A DNA stretch of 64,000 nt from Globomyces pollinis-pini (taxonomy: Eukaryota; Chytridiomycota; Chytridiomycetes; Rhizophydiales; Globomycetaceae), in NCBI GenBank assembly GCA_025399215.1, contig MU621142.1, positions 1 through 64,000 on the forward strand. The letters run 5' to 3'. The first letter of the stretch is position 1. Every line of letters begins with the position of its first letter. Below are positions 1-15,308 of the stretch, piece after piece. The translations under genes were made by a program, and so were the position numbers. The notes under the pieces were generated by a model. It had not been told where the DNA came from, did not search any database, and saw only the letters and a list, made by a program, of their open reading frames with translations.

Positions 1-93
1 GATTGTAAAACAATGGGTATTTTGAATGGGTCTTCGTTGCAGAGTGTGATAGTGTACGCCGCTACGTGCCAATTGTTCAATTGGTCTAAGTAA
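1..93 (+). CDS. Possible 3' end of an upstream gene (partial)
   Basis: Frame 1 is open from the first base to a TAA at 91-93 (30 codons) and is cut by the window edge. No domain can be recognised in so short a piece. It may equally be a chance open frame. Confidence 0.2.
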   Translation, partial: DCKTMGILNGSSLQSVIVYAATCQLFNWSK

Positions 94-651
94 AGCGTTA
101 TGTAACTTATCGAACAGAAGTTTGTCGAATTGTATGTTAAATTATATTTTGTTTCCAAATATCTTTGAGTAGATATCGTAGAGTGTTCAAATCAGTCACA
201 ATTATTATAAACTGTGGCTGATCATCATAGTTGAAAAGTAGACTAACTTAAATTAGGTTGATAAGAAAGTTATAAATTATTTGGATGAGTAGTATATTTA
301 TATTTCCAAACTGGGTTTGGTATTAAAGAGTCTTTAACTGAAAAATGACTTAATACAAAAGTGGTACAATATTTTTTGGACATCCTGTATTGCGAAAAAA
401 ACACAGTTCTAAATGCGGAGCCAAGAATTGTGTCAGAAAAATAACTCTATAGAATGATGCCTGTTTGTAATACTTCCAACGATCTGTGAGGATACTGTGA
501 CTTTACAAAACTGTTCCAACAGATCAATGACCCACGCGCCTCCCTGAACCCCAATGAAACTGTTTTCTTAGCGCCAAGCACCCGCGATTGCCTCATCCAA
601 CGTATAAAATAAAACAAGAGTATGGATTGAGAGTATCTACTACAAAGATAA
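94..651. other. Intergenic region upstream of the VWD/EGF gene
   Basis: AT-rich and without a convincing coding frame. The short minus-strand open frame at 447-668 has no recognisable domain and overlaps the promoter and start codon of the next gene. Apart from the TATA-like element near 603, I see nothing specific here. Confidence 0.6.
603..609 (+). promoter_or_regulatory. TATA-like box
   Basis: TATAAAA lies 43 bp upstream of the ATG at 652. Sequence and distance fit a core promoter for the secreted VWD/EGF gene. Confidence 0.45.
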
Positions 652-2900
652 ATGTTTTCATTGTTCACTCTCTCATCATTACTTGCCTTTTCTATGGCTG
701 CAACGGATCTAAACCAAATCTTGGAATTTGATCCTCCAACTTTGAATATTCAAGATGCCATTTTAAACAACAAATTCAAATTTAGATTAAAGGAAAAATT
801 AGATAAACCGGTTCAAGTCTTCTTTGAAGCACCAGGTGTTACTTTCAGCAAATGTTCCGTTGAAGTTGGTATCGATGATTACAACCAATACAAAGAAATT
901 GAACTCTCAACCGTTCCTGTGTTTGAAAACCGAAAAGATGTAGATTTGACTATTCGCGCTCGTGTATATAATGGAGATAACAAGATTGATCAAGACTATA
1001 AAGGAAAACGTGTATATGCTCCTGGTGGTACTTGTACTAGTATTGGTGATCCTCACTACAATGTAAGCGTGATATCGAATTCATCCATTAGCTCTTCAAC
1101 AACTTGGCCACGACTCATATGGGAGAAGGTGTCTTTCACTTGTTCAAACACGAATTCCTCAGTATTCAAGCTACTCAAGGAAAGTGTTTCTCGAACGTTC
1201 CTACCTGTAACCAAGCTATCGCTGTTCGATATGGTACTTCCATCTTTGCCTTGGATGCTCGTGTCAAAGATGTAAAGGATGTAAAAATGACTGAAATCTC
1301 TCCAAACAAAGATGGGATTGTGTATAAAGCTCCATCATCTTCTGATGCCAACCACATTATTACTCTTCCGTGTGGAACTGTGTTAAAACTTCTCGTAAAT
1401 AGCAGTAATAATGACAAATGGATTGATGCAACTTTGGTTGTTGCTCCAGGTTACAATAATCATGGAGGTATTTGTAATAAAATCGGAGCAAACGCTGGAG
1501 ATCTTCATTGTAGAACTGGAGAAACTGTCAAAGTAGGGGAGATTGATAAATACATCAAGTCGTGGATTGTTTCTGATGCCGAAAACATTTTGTTGGGTAA
1601 CTACAAACAAGTCACTCCACCAGCTGGAAATCCTGGAAATATCTGTAAGCTTCCAGAGAAACCTGCAGTTGTCGTCCCTCCACCAGTGCATATCGTAACT
1701 CTTCCTCCATACGTTGCACCACCAACAACAACGACTATCGCCACTACTACCACTACAGTAGCTAGATCCACCACTGTTGCTGTCACTACTACCATCGCTC
1801 CTGTAACTACAGTTATCACCACAACTGTTGCTGGTGTTTCTATGGTCCCCATCACTACTGTTCCTGGAGTAACCACTGTCGCGCCTAAATCCACTGTAAT
1901 AACAACCACTATTGCTGGAACTACCTCGGTGGTCACCAGTAAGATTTCGGCTTCGACTTCAGTTGCTAGTTTGCCAGTCACTACAAAAGGTGACGTACCA
2001 GTGTCCACTAAAGTGACCACTCCATCACCAGCTACCAGCACTTTACCAACACCGCCACCATCATACATAGCGCAAGTTGAAAAGCATTGCCGCACTTTGT
2101 TCAATGTCAAAGGGTGCAAAAATCTCGTGAATGCCGATTTCTACATCAAATCTTGTATTTCAGATGCCACCTTAACTGGATCGTTTGTATTCTCTGAATC
2201 TTCTCGATTAGCTTTTATGACTGCCTGTCATACCGCTACGCAATGTATGACTCAAGATGTTGATCCTGTAATTGTTCAAAAAGCTGTGACTGTACAAAAA
2301 GAATGTGGATTAGGCAACAATACTTGTATCAACAAATGTTCCGGCAAAGGAGTGTGTGGAAACAATGGATGTCGATGTGAACCTGGATTTGGAGGTGTGG
2401 ACTGTTCCATTAGTTTGACTACCCTAATCACATACAACCCTGTGTCTCAAAAGTACGCACCAAACACTGATGCCTATCTCTTACCTGTCAAGCAAGAATA
2501 TCCTGTTGTAGTTGTTCCAGCTCCAGCTCCAGGATATGTTGGTTCTGTTCAACAAGAAATCAAATCTATCACCACATCCTCCACTTCCGAAACCTCTCCA
2601 AACACTTCTGGCACTACCGCTGGAAACACGTCTGTCGCTTCCACTACTAACTCGAACACATCAGCTGGTAACACCTCTAGTGCTTCCACCACTACCTCAA
2701 ATTCATCTGGCAATACTTCTGGCACTGTTTCCACTCCAAATGACACTGGTTACAGTAACGAAGTTGAACAACCTATCAGCACTCCTGGTGTTCAAACTGA
2801 TTCTAAACCTAAAGAAGCAAGTTATAATATTGCTTCATCATCCAACGCTATTGTACCACAAATTGGAACTCTGTTTATGCTTATCATTGCATTGTTTTAA
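652..2900 (+). CDS. Secreted/GPI-type surface protein with VWD-like and EGF-like domains
   Basis: Two exons, 652-1062 and 1092-2900, separated by a 29-nt GT-AG intron; 739 aa. The start is supported by a good signal peptide (MFSLFTLSSLLAFSMAA). The intron lies exactly after a GDPHYN motif, which is typical of the start of a von Willebrand factor type D domain (about aa 130-310). A long Thr/Ser/Val/Pro-rich, mucin-like stretch follows (about aa 330-450). Next come a Cys-containing segment and an EGF-like motif (Cys pattern CSGKGVCGNNGCRCEPGFGG, about aa 555-585). A Ser/Thr/Asn-rich stalk ends in a short hydrophobic C-terminus, as expected for GPI anchoring. The likely location is the cell surface, with a possible role in adhesion or the extracellular matrix. 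The partner is unknown. A long antisense open frame over the Thr-rich part is a composition artefact. Confidence 0.85.
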
Positions 2901-3461
2901 TAAATTTTTTGTATCGCAAAACATTGAGTATAATTATTTCCATCGTTAATTAGTTATGAAAGCACAAAGCTATGGCTAACTATGAATGTCACCTCGGTCA
3001 ACGGTTATAGACACTAAAATGTTATGTAATATACGTACAGATAAAGAGAATTACTGGAATGAAGAAGGCAATGATTTGTGTCTATGAAATGTACGTTTAA
3101 ACTTGTAATGTTGATTAATAGTAAGGATAAGTAATACTGTATACATTAAGAGTTTTCTTCATTCTTGTTCGATATATAATCTATGAAGATTTCTTTAAGT
3201 AGAATGTCAACACACCAAGGGTTTTGGGCTCTAATGACGTCGTTTATTGATTTTAGTAATACAATCCATAAAGAAACAAGTCCTTAAAACGTGAACAACA
3301 ATTGACAATTTAATTCAAACCATCAATTCATTATTAACACGATACATATGAAAGAGTGGAGAAATGTACCCAAAGTACCCATCACGTGACTGGGCTTTCA
3401 TCAGCAAAAAAGCCTCCTGCAAATTTGTTTATAATTCAAGTTCAATTCTTTCTATTTAATA
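2901..3461. other. Intergenic region
   Basis: 561 bp of AT-rich DNA between two same-strand surface-protein genes. No coding frame, repeat or RNA gene is evident. A TATAATT-like string about 30 bp before the next ATG may be promoter sequence. Confidence 0.5.
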
Positions 3462-4136
3462 ATGTTGTACTTTTCTATTGCCCTCTTAATTACCCCTTCC
3501 GTATTGGCTCAACAACCTGCTAATCCTGGTGCTACTATCACTGCCCTTTGTTCGTCCGCTAATAATGGTACTGTTGCCCCTACCTGTAGTATTTATAATA
3601 CCTACTGCATCAAAAGCTCAAACTCCCTTTGTTCAGGTGATAAAACTTTCCCTTACTTAGCCAGCATGTGTGCTGGTGACTTTTCAACAAATCCTGCATG
3701 TACTCCTATTAAAACTTATTGTGCTGGTGCAGGTGCAAAGGACTGTCAAAAAAACGAATTCATTGAAATGATTCCTGACAGTAAAACTACAACTCAACTG
3801 ATTAATGGTGTTCCAAGTGGAATCTGCACTGAGATGAAGATGTCTGCTTGTAAAAATTGTCCAGCCCCTGATGCTACTGGAATTAGCAAATGTGATTTAT
3901 TCAAAACTTATTCAGACTTATGTATATCTATGCCTGAAATGAATCAATGCTCCAGTATCCAAAAGTTGTGTGCAAAAACTGGAAGTCCAGCTGAATACTG
4001 CCCTACCGTTGCAACTACTACTGGTGCTGCATCTCCAACACAAACCAAAACTAATGGATCATCCAAGACTTTAGGGATTTCGATGATCGTGACTGGTGTG
4101 TTAGGAATCTTCACTCATTTCCTTTTTGTGTTTTAA
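3462..4136 (+). CDS. Cys-rich secreted/GPI-type protein homologous to the Ctr ectodomain
   Basis: Single exon, 224 aa. It has an N-terminal signal peptide (cleavage probably after VLAQ), 16 cysteines, a Thr/Ser-rich linker and a hydrophobic C-terminus suited to GPI anchoring. The second half carries the pattern TTQLI-G-GICT-M-MS-C-C...CDL-TY-LC-MP-M-QC...YC. The same pattern occurs in the extracellular part of the copper transporter gene at 12384-13514, so the two are homologous. The Met-x-Met and Cys clusters suggest metal (copper) binding at the cell surface. That function is inferred from the paralogue, not shown. No transmembrane permease part is present. Confidence 0.75.
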   Translation: MLYFSIALLITPSVLAQQPANPGATITALCSSANNGTVAPTCSIYNTYCIKSSNSLCSGDKTFPYLASMCAGDFSTNPACTPIKTYCAGAGAKDCQKNEFIEMIPDSKTTTQLINGVPSGICTEMKMSACKNCPAPDATGISKCDLFKTYSDLCISMPEMNQCSSIQKLCAKTGSPAEYCPTVATTTGAASPTQTKTNGSSKTLGISMIVTGVLGIFTHFLFVF

Positions 4137-4228
4137 GTTAAATTCAATGGACTAAAAACTTTAATGAAATAAATTGATGTCAAAATGAACATTGAAAATT
4201 GAAGTTCTGTTTGCCTTAAAAAAAAATC

Positions 4229-5603
4229 ATGAGTGAGACCGAAAACAGTAATTCAACGCTTGTACATGAAGCAATGGAATTGTTAAGTAGAGCAGAGTCA
4301 TTACTATCTTCTGTATTAAAAATTGATCGATCTCGACAGAATAACACCACAGACGGATTTACGAAATATGTGAACGCTATTAAATCTGAAATCAAATTCT
4401 TGGTAAATAATTTCGAAATGTTAATCAACTCATTAGAAAAGGATATTGAAAAATCAAGAAACAATGAAACCTGCTTATGTAGCTTGTTCAAATTTATCAC
4501 ATTTGAGTGCAGTATATGACTTGATGCAAACTGAAAACTATACTCAAGTCTATCGCGTAATGCATGTCTCTAATCCTGATCCAAAAGTGATTCGTGTAGA
4601 TTTGATAGCAGATTCTGGTTCTCGTTGGATAAAAGTCAAAGCAGGGAATATGAAAGGAATACAAACTGATTTAGATGGTTATGAACTTGATTCAGAAGAA
4701 GATTATGATTCAGATGATAATGATGAATTAGATGAACGAGATGGAGTGGTAACGGAATTAGCTTTACCAACTCCTCCGTTAGTTAGACAAGCAAAAGTCT
4801 TATTATCAGCAGCGCAACAAAATCCAGTACATTTCAAATCACCAACCGTTGTTTTCAAATTTGTTGGAATTGAAGTCATCCCGGAAATAATATTGGAACA
4901 ATTAACATCACTTGGTGTAGAAGTAGAAATTGGGTTATCAAAAAAACAACAAGTATCCAGAAATATCTATGGACATATGACTAAAGTGATTAATTTAGAT
5001 ATTACAACACTATTAGCTATGGTATCAGATATCACCTTAAGATTCAATGAAATACCATTGGTAGCTTATGATAGTAAACCATTACAATTACAAAGAATTG
5101 CCGAATCTAAATCTCCATTATTACCCATATTAAAATCAATTTTATCTGATCGAATATTGATTACAACAGAATCTGCCTTCAAAAAGTTTAAAAAGATTGT
5201 TGAAACTATTGGTGGTCCAACAGAACTTCAAAGAGCAATATCATTATTTAAACCAAAAAATATGAATGATATACCAATTGAAATTCAAACTTTATCTGTA
5301 TTGAATCCACAATTAACTATTGGATTACAAAATTCCATTTCAGATCTTGAAATAGATTTGGGTTGGTCAGTTTGGATCATTGAAACGAATCCATCAGAAT
5401 TATTTCAAAGTCTTGATATTACAAAATTAAAAGATCATAATGTGGATGTGTTTGGGACTGCTGATCGATTAAAAGTGACCACGGTAACTTCAAATTCTTG
5501 GATTCAACGATCGTTGGAAAATGCTGGAAAGGAGTATGCTATACAGGTGCATGAACCAAGATGTTTGATAGAACAAAAGTGGATTAGATACACCACTGAA
5601 TAA
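4229..5603 (+). CDS. UPF0415 / C7orf25-like protein (DUF1308)
   Basis: Exons 4229-4402 and 4437-5603, joined over a 34-nt intron; 446 aa. The spliced N-terminus reads EIKFLKRILKNQETMKPAYV and continues into CSNLSHL. This aligns with the conserved start of vertebrate C7orf25 (AELKFL...STNLTHL), followed by VDLIADSGSRWIKVKAGN, which matches the VDVVANGGHTWVKA region. An acidic stretch follows at about aa 145-165. The start is the first ATG of the first exon. Family function is not firmly established. Without splicing, the two open frames look like a frameshift; the intron resolves it. Confidence 0.85.
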
Positions 5604-5692
5604 AATATAAAATGTTTGAAACAATTTAAATTCAAAGTATATATTAAAATCCATTGCATTATGACATAGATAAAAGATATGAAGCAAAAGAG

Positions 5693-8630
<2,938 letters not shown>

Positions 8631-8955
8631 TTAGCAGTGATCAGGTTTGGAAAGAAAAATTGGATGATATGGTGAAGATAGACAACATGTCGGACAAACC
8701 AATACAGACAGAACAGCAGTTAATACCATTGCAGATGCTGCAAATTGCTTGCATGGTGCAATTGCTTATATCATTTCAGATAAGATCCAAGAATAAGTGC
8801 ATTAGTTTTGGACTTGATCTGACATTGTAAAATAGACTTTATCAATCCTTTAAAATTACATAGGAGTGCAATTCAGATTAAAAGACTCATGAGACGAAAT
8901 GTGCTTTAGGTATTGATCCTCGCTTACTGTCATATTTTCTACTGAATTTCTTTTT

Positions 8956-11900
8956 ATGGTGAAATTGTTCAAATACAATTTAGAACCTCCAATGCAAAAT
9001 AACCTTAAACAACCAAATAATTCAACAATAGAAAATGAAAAGTTGGAGAAGAATTCAGGGTCTATTGGTCTTCTTGATATATCAGGAAAGTCCATTCAAT
9101 CTCCTTATCCTGTTCAACAGGAATTAAAAGTTGGAGCAACGCCAACAACTACATCGAAACATGTTAACTCAAAAGAAATGAAAGTAGCTGAATTGGACCA
9201 GGATGTGGTTTTTTGTAGCTTTCCTCATACCACTCCTGTCCAAGACACTCCTCAAAGTATTTTAGTCAAAGAAACTCCGTCCCCAACCCAGAATAAATCT
9301 CAGGATTATACTTCAAGTATTGGAAATAATACTGCTGGAAACATTGCACAGCTCCCTACAATTAGAAACGAAGTAATTAGCAGTGGGGAACTTTCCACTA
9401 AAAGGAAACGATCGGATCAGGACGATATTATAGTACTTCAAGATTCTGCCTCGCAGAAAAATGAATCTTCAACCCCTATATTTACTATTCCCAATAACTT
9501 ATCTCAGACAGAGAATTTGGGTTTTCGAAAACTTACGAATTTGCACTATTCTCCATCCCAAAAAGAATCACAGCTGAAAAATAGTGGTTCTTTAGACCCT
9601 ATTCCTACTTTAGAATTGTCTGTGTTAACTACAAATGATATTTTTAGCCCAGAAAGGAATGAGTTATCAGTCTTTGAGGAAAAACATGGTATGGTGAAAT
9701 TTTCTGAATTTCTAGACATTCCCACTCAGCTATCAGGGCTTCTGAATGATACTCAACCTTTGAATTCAAGTGATCCCAATTTGCCCCAAATCCATTCGGA
9801 TGATGAAGATGTGCAACAATTAAATCTGCTGGTGAAGAATATGGCGAAGCGTAACGCTACTAATCAAACTCATGTTCGTCTATCTAAATTAGATAGTGCA
9901 GAGCCAGCTGTGAAGATTGCTGCTCAAGGAGTAGATAGTGCAACAAATGATACCTCACATAAGATAATACCATCAGAAACAAAGGCAATCCCCGAACTTC
10001 TTCCAACTACCAGTGAGCCTTCACCCACGCGAAATTTTCAAGATTTAGATAAGCAAGCGAATGAATTGGAGTTTATCCCTATGTCTGAGGATGAAGGAGA
10101 AGGAGAAGATTCGCAGGCAAAGATTGTTGAGGATATAGTGGTATCATCTTCGAACAGCTTCGACAGCAAAATCCCTCCAGAGTCATCTGGACAAGCTATA
10201 TCCAGTACAACTGACGATCAACAAGTTTCCAGTAAAGAAATCACATTCTCATTAGATAAAGATGATAACGATCGAAATTCAGTATGCATCGACGATAGTC
10301 AAGCCGATGAAGCGAACACAGTCGAGTTGGACAATGAGAGAAAAAGCAATACAGAACCACCACTCAAAAAGCAGAGAGTAGACAGCAACATTAAACCTTT
10401 GAAACACATCACATCAGAATCTCAAGATCTAATGCAAATGACGTCCAAGGAAGGAGACTTACCAGTAGACTTACCCACCGAGAACGCCACTGATTTGCCT
10501 CCTGTCAGTCCTACATTTTCTGTAGAAGAATCAGCGGGAACCCATATTATTAATCTACCAATTGAAAGCAGTCCGAAACAATTTGATTTGCCAAAAGCCA
10601 TCAAAAAATGTAAACGGTGTATTTGGATTTTGTCTGATGAAGGAAATACTCATTGTTCAAAATGCGGATGTTCCAAAACACCAGCAAAGCGAAAAATTGT
10701 CAGCTCATCTGTAAAGACGACCAAACGAAAGGCGAAGCTTTCCCGATCACCCACAGTGAGCACTATCCCAACAGATACCCCTGTAAAAATCCCAAAAAAT
10801 AGTGAGAAACGAGTTGTATGGGCTGAAAGAGAATCGTCGTCTACTGAACCAGATAATAGCAACGATGAAGATTATAAACCCTCTCAGTCTATATCAACAC
10901 TTGATTTGATTCCAGTTGAACAGCTGTCTTTAAAGACTCCAGTATCAAAAACACCACTCCGTAAAGGCAAGAAAACAACCCCCAGAAGTATTAAAAAGAA
11001 CCAAACCTCAAGTAAAACCATAAAACCTATACCAGTTAATCCAAATCAACCTATCTCTGATGATAATTCTGATATCGAAATGGTTCCCAATGTAGCATTA
11101 GACACTTCAGTTGATAACTTATCCCCTGTAGAAATGTATAAAGAAGGATCCATAATTTGGACTTCACAGGATGGTGATAAATATGTGTCAGCGATACTTA
11201 ATGCACGAGTTGGTAAATCGAAAACATTTACAGCTTCATTAAGTGGAGGTAAATTTTAATCTCTGATGTTAGGTCATGATATTCTAATTCATGAAAGTGA
11301 TATCGTTCCAATCACCTTGACAGTTGGTGATAAATGCTTCCTTCACAATACTGAATCAGATTTTGGTGCTGTCATGGAAATTGTTGAAGTGGTTCAAGTA
11401 AACGTATTGTACAGAGTGAAAGCTGTAGAGAGTTCAGAAGAACCTAAAACTTTATCGATTAGACATTTATGCATTACTGCCAACATATTAGAGCAAAACG
11501 CAAAGAAAAGACAAGAAAGCGGTTTTCAATTATTGAACAAAAGACTACTGAAAGGCGTTTGTTGTATGTTAAGTTTATCGAAAACCTCAAATACTGAAGG
11601 TATTACAAATATCTAAGCCAATAGTCTCAGATCAATGGTTAACAGACAAAAAGTTCGTTCAAGCAAAAGTTGAAGAAGTTGGTGGTTTGGTGGTCAATTC
11701 ATTGGACCGCTTTTTCAAAGGTCGTGTAAAAGAAACTGATGCACCTCCAATAGTTGTTCTACTTGCAACCAGGCCATTGAGAACAAAGAAATATTTAATG
11801 GCATTAGCATTGGGAATTCCTATAGTATCTATTGCATGGATTAAGCAATGCTATACACAGGTAGATTTGAATTACTAAAATTGCTAGAACAAATTGCTTG

Positions 11901-12280
11901 ATTTGGAACCATATCGATTAGCAAACGGCGAATCGATCATACTGTCTAACTGGATGGCTTCTAGGCCAACACCACTTGGTTTGTTTAAAAGTAGACGTTT
12001 TTACGGTACAATCGATTTTATTAATTACTTAGTTCACGGGAAGCATCATACTGAGAAGGATTGGTTTGAAATACTAACGTGTGCCGATGCAACTCTATCA
12101 GATGTCGGCGAACATTGTGACTTTATTCTCTGTGAAACTCGACCAAAACCCCAAGACAAACACCTCCTGCAGCAGATGGGTGGGGTCATTGTCAATGCAG
12201 AGTATATCGTAAACTGCTTGATCCATCAAGAAATTCTAGACCCTGATAGTCATCCAAAATTTACGTCATGGTTAGTATAA
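8956..12280 (+). CDS. 53BP1/Crb2/Rad9-type DNA damage checkpoint mediator
   Basis: Exons 8956-11248, 11273-11599, 11625-11860 and 11888-12280; 1082 aa. The long N-terminal half is low-complexity and rich in Ser/Thr-Pro and Ser/Thr-Gln, as in this family. A CxxC...CxxC motif (CKRC...CSKC) lies near aa 551-573. A Tudor-like module follows (about aa 735-840, starting GSIIWTSQDGDKYVSAIL). The C-terminus has tandem BRCT repeats with the typical RTKKYLMALALGIPIVSIAW and a second repeat ending in VNAEYIVNCLIHQ. The domain order matches 53BP1/Crb2, which binds methylated histone H4 and phosphorylated H2A at breaks and activates checkpoint kinases. All three introns are 24-27 nt. The zinc-ribbon-like motif is not a standard part of the family. 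Confidence 0.88.
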
Positions 12281-12383
12281 TAATAAAATTGGGCTGCCAT
12301 CTTGGCTTCCACACTTTTCCACGCCACAGTTGTTTTTTTTCGCACAAATACCGCACTGTGTTTCTTACAGTTTTGAAATCAAA

Positions 12384-13514
12384 ATGATGAACTTGAACTC
12401 AGTACTATATGGGTCTGCGTTGCTTAGTAGAGTCCTTTCTCAATGCCCTTCGAATCCTACGGACTCCGGCTGTGCTGCATTTACAATGAGTGATGCAAAT
12501 ATTACTTCTTCGTCTGGGTCCCTATGTAAACAAATGCCAGGAAGTAAATGTAGAGAGTAATTGATTTTTAGTGCCTAGTTGTGAATTGCAAAAGTCTTGT
12601 GCTAGCCGTGGAAAATCAGATTCTTACTGTAGTCCTTTTGCCCTATATGCTACACAATGTACTGACATGAATTCAATGTCGGATTGTTCAACATACAACA
12701 AAATGTGTGGTTCTAACCCAGCTGTTGCATTGCCATCCCAATGCAAGGCCTTACCATTGACTGCCTTTCCTTCAACTGAAAAAACGACTCAATTAATCTA
12801 TGGTATATGTACATCAATGACAATGTCTGGTTGTGAGACATGTAAAATCAAATCAGCAGAAGAAACCTACGCAAGCTGTGATCTAATTGGTACATATGCA
12901 AAGTTATGTCAAGCTATGCCAGATATGTCCCAATGTCAAGCTTGGAAGTCAATGTGTAAAGCTACTCCTGATTTACCATATTGTGAATCTACCTCTACAG
13001 GAAGTGCTACTGCTCCTCCAGAAATGCGAATGTACTTTCACACGGGTATATTTACTTTTGTTTTTATCTTATTTTAGGAATATCTGATTATGTATTATTT
13101 CAAACTTGGGTTCCTCGAACCGGTGGTCAATATGCATTGTATTGGAGTTTGTGTTTTCTGTTGGCTATCGTTTATGAAGCATTGCAAGTATTTGTAACGC
13201 TCCAAGAAGTAAAATGGTCGCAAGAGGCATTCTCGTCCAATTCCAAAAGCGATACGCCATTTTGGGTTCATATTGCAGGATTATCTCATGGATTTGCAGG
13301 TTTCAAAGTTGCAGTAGCTAGAGGGCTGTTGAGAATTATCACTTCAACTCTTGCATATGCATTAATGTTGGTCGCCATGACTTTTAATGTTGGACTGTTT
13401 TTTTCTGTTATTGGTGGTTTTGGGTTAGGGACGGTGCTATTTGACCCAATAGCGAAACACTATCAAGCATCGGCAGTTGGTTCTGATATATCTAAATCTT
13501 ATGATTGTCATTAG
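12384..13514 (+). CDS. Ctr-type copper transporter with Cys-rich ectodomain
   Basis: Exons 12384-12556, 12579-13045 and 13078-13514; 358 aa. A signal-peptide-like N-terminus is followed by a Cys-rich extracellular domain (about 19 Cys, aa 20-200) homologous to the protein at 3462-4136. After a short linker comes the Ctr core (about aa 204-358). It opens with MRMYFHTG and has TM1 (LYWSLCFLLAIVYEAL), TM2 with the MxxxM copper-relay motif (MLVAM) and TM3 with a G-rich helix (GGFGLG). The protein ends in Asp-Cys-His, resembling the terminal His-Cys-His of animal CTR1. Role: high-affinity Cu(I) uptake at the plasma membrane as a trimer. The first intron is only 22 nt, the shortest in the window. 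Confidence 0.92.
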
Positions 13515-13563
13515 TTGTTATTTGATTTATAAAATTCTTGTGGATTAAAACCATTTTATTGAA

Positions 13564-15204
13564 CTAAAAGCGTTGTGGTGTATTTGAAGTCATACTATTC
13601 AAACTAGGACCTGTGTTCGTTTCTTTCTTGTTATTCACTAGTGAAAAAGCATCCAATGATACTAATTTTGAAATTGGATCATCCACTTTTGCTGGTGTGG
13701 ATGTTTGAGGTAAAAGGGGTGGATTAGATAATGTGTGAGTTTGAAAAGAAGCGAAGTCCCCAAATCCATTATTGGATTGTGTAGGTTGACTTTGAAAGCC
13801 TCCAAAACCACCAAATACAGCCTTTTGGGGTGAAAGGTTTGAATTAAAGTTTGATTTAGATGGGGATTGTTGGGAGCCAGCAGGAGATATTAATGATGGC
13901 TGCAATGTTTGAATAGGATTCGGTGCACTAGCAAATGAGGCAAAATTGTTTGCGGACATCTGATTTTGGTGAGACTGAGAATTTAATGAGATTGGAGTAA
14001 TTGGGGATGACTGAAAGGCAGCAAAAGGCTGTGTGGAGTTTTGATTTGCTGTAGCATTCCCGAAATTGGCAAAACTTGTGGTTTGGACAGCAGGAGCAGT
14101 TGTGGGGGCTGGAGCACTTTGAAAGTCTGCAAAATCATTTGTCGGTTGCTCTGTAGCTGGAACACTAGAAAAGTTTGACCACTCATCCGTATCAAAATCC
14201 AATAAGTTCTGAACAACTGGAGCCTTTGGTTTTTCCTCCACAACAGGTTTCACAGATACTGGAGATTTGGCAGCCGTTGATGACACTATAAATGAGATCA
14301 GCAATACACTAAATATACCAGGTGGGGGCAAAGTATAGCCATCATCTTTCGCCTTTGTAGCAGGTGCATCTTGAAAACTGGCTAATTTGTTAGTTTAAAA
14401 TGTCATACTGGATTGACGACGGTTTGAATAACTGTCAGATCCATGCCCAGAATATTTGGAAGTATTGCCAAACCCTCCAGAATTTCCAAAACCACCAGAA
14501 TTGCCAAAACCACCAGAATTTCCAAAACCACCAGAATTACCAAATCCTCCTGAGTTTCCAAATCCAGAGGATCTTGCTTCGTTAGATGAAACCCCAGTAT
14601 ATTTATTTCTATTTTCTGATATGTTAAATTTTATGAAAAATGAACCTTTAGCTTTCTGTCGTTCATCTCTTATCCTGTCATCACTGCCAAGTAATTCCAC
14701 AATTTCCTTGGCTCTATGTTTTACTAAAAATCAAAAACTATAAATTCTACCGTTAATTCCCTGGTCTTTCCTCTTTTCGTCAATATAGTTATAGTTTTCT
14801 AGAGCCTTAATTTCGTAAATTCTAGAGCGAGCATTATCGATAACTTGCTCGGACCCATTTTTAATAAGAAACTCCAATAACTGAAGACCTTTATAAGTTT
14901 GTCTCCAAGTAGGACCAGGTGGTTCTTGAAGTCGTTTATAGATAGTGGACATAATATCTTGAAAGTGCATACTAAACAATGAGATAGAATGTAATACTAA
15001 TTATGAGAGGCATTAGCGAGTTCCATCATCATAGTACTTGAAGCACCCCCTAGAGAATCAACAACCAACTGACTTACATTTTTCATTATTAGTAGCATCC
15101 CTGACCTTTGCTTCGTATTCTGAATATTGCATTACGACATTCTTCACCTTATTCACCATTGAATTGACTTTATCCATATCAAAGTAGCTTGACAAGTTCT
15201 CCAT
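13564..15204 (-). CDS. Epsin / epsinR-like ENTH-domain clathrin adaptor
   Basis: Seven exons: 15204-15078, 15049-14998, 14971-14751, 14723-14646, 14615-14409, 14381-14319, 14285-13564; 489 aa. The ENTH domain covers about aa 10-150, with KVRDATNNEKWGASST, LLEFLIKNGSEQVIDNAR and DQGINVKHRAKEIVELL. It is followed by Gly/Asn/Ser repeats (five FGNSGG units) and a Ser/Gln/Asn-rich tail. The tail holds a clathrin-box-like LLDFD and several Phe-Ala-Asn/Asp-Phe motifs of the kind that bind adaptor appendages. It should act in clathrin-coated vesicle formation at the plasma membrane or trans-Golgi/endosomes. The tail does not settle whether it is the epsin or the Ent3/epsinR type. Two introns (30 and 33 nt) are in frame and stop-free. 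Confidence 0.9.
14468..14565 (-). repeat. 18-bp coding tandem repeat in epsin (FGNSGG units)
   Basis: About five copies of an 18-bp unit encode Phe-Gly-Asn-Ser-Gly-Gly. The copies differ mainly at third positions, so the repeat is kept at protein level. It forms a flexible linker between the ENTH domain and the adaptor-binding tail. Confidence 0.85.
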
Positions 15205-15308
15205 CTTATACTAAATTGAAAACAAATTCAATCATCTTTCATCGCGCTTTTTTCACTTCATTCTGATCATTCCCATACTTTTCACTAAAATCATAAACTT
15301 GTTGAACA

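Noticed and set aside
1063..1275. Read-through frame that would end the first gene early at 1275
   Set aside because: A 29-nt intron at 1063-1091 joins the VWD motif to the downstream frame. The read-through peptide has no homology.
1601..2119. 172-residue minus-strand open frame rich in Val/Thr
   Set aside because: It is the antisense of the Thr-rich stalk of the VWD/EGF gene. The openness follows from the biased codons, and there is no start context or domain.
4446..4519. Apparent frameshift in the UPF0415 gene
   Set aside because: Removing a 34-nt intron (4403-4436) restores the conserved sequence, so no mutation is needed.
14456..14743. Plus-strand Pro/Glu repeat frame over the epsin linker
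   Set aside because: It is antisense to the FGNSGG repeats of the epsin gene and has no independent support.
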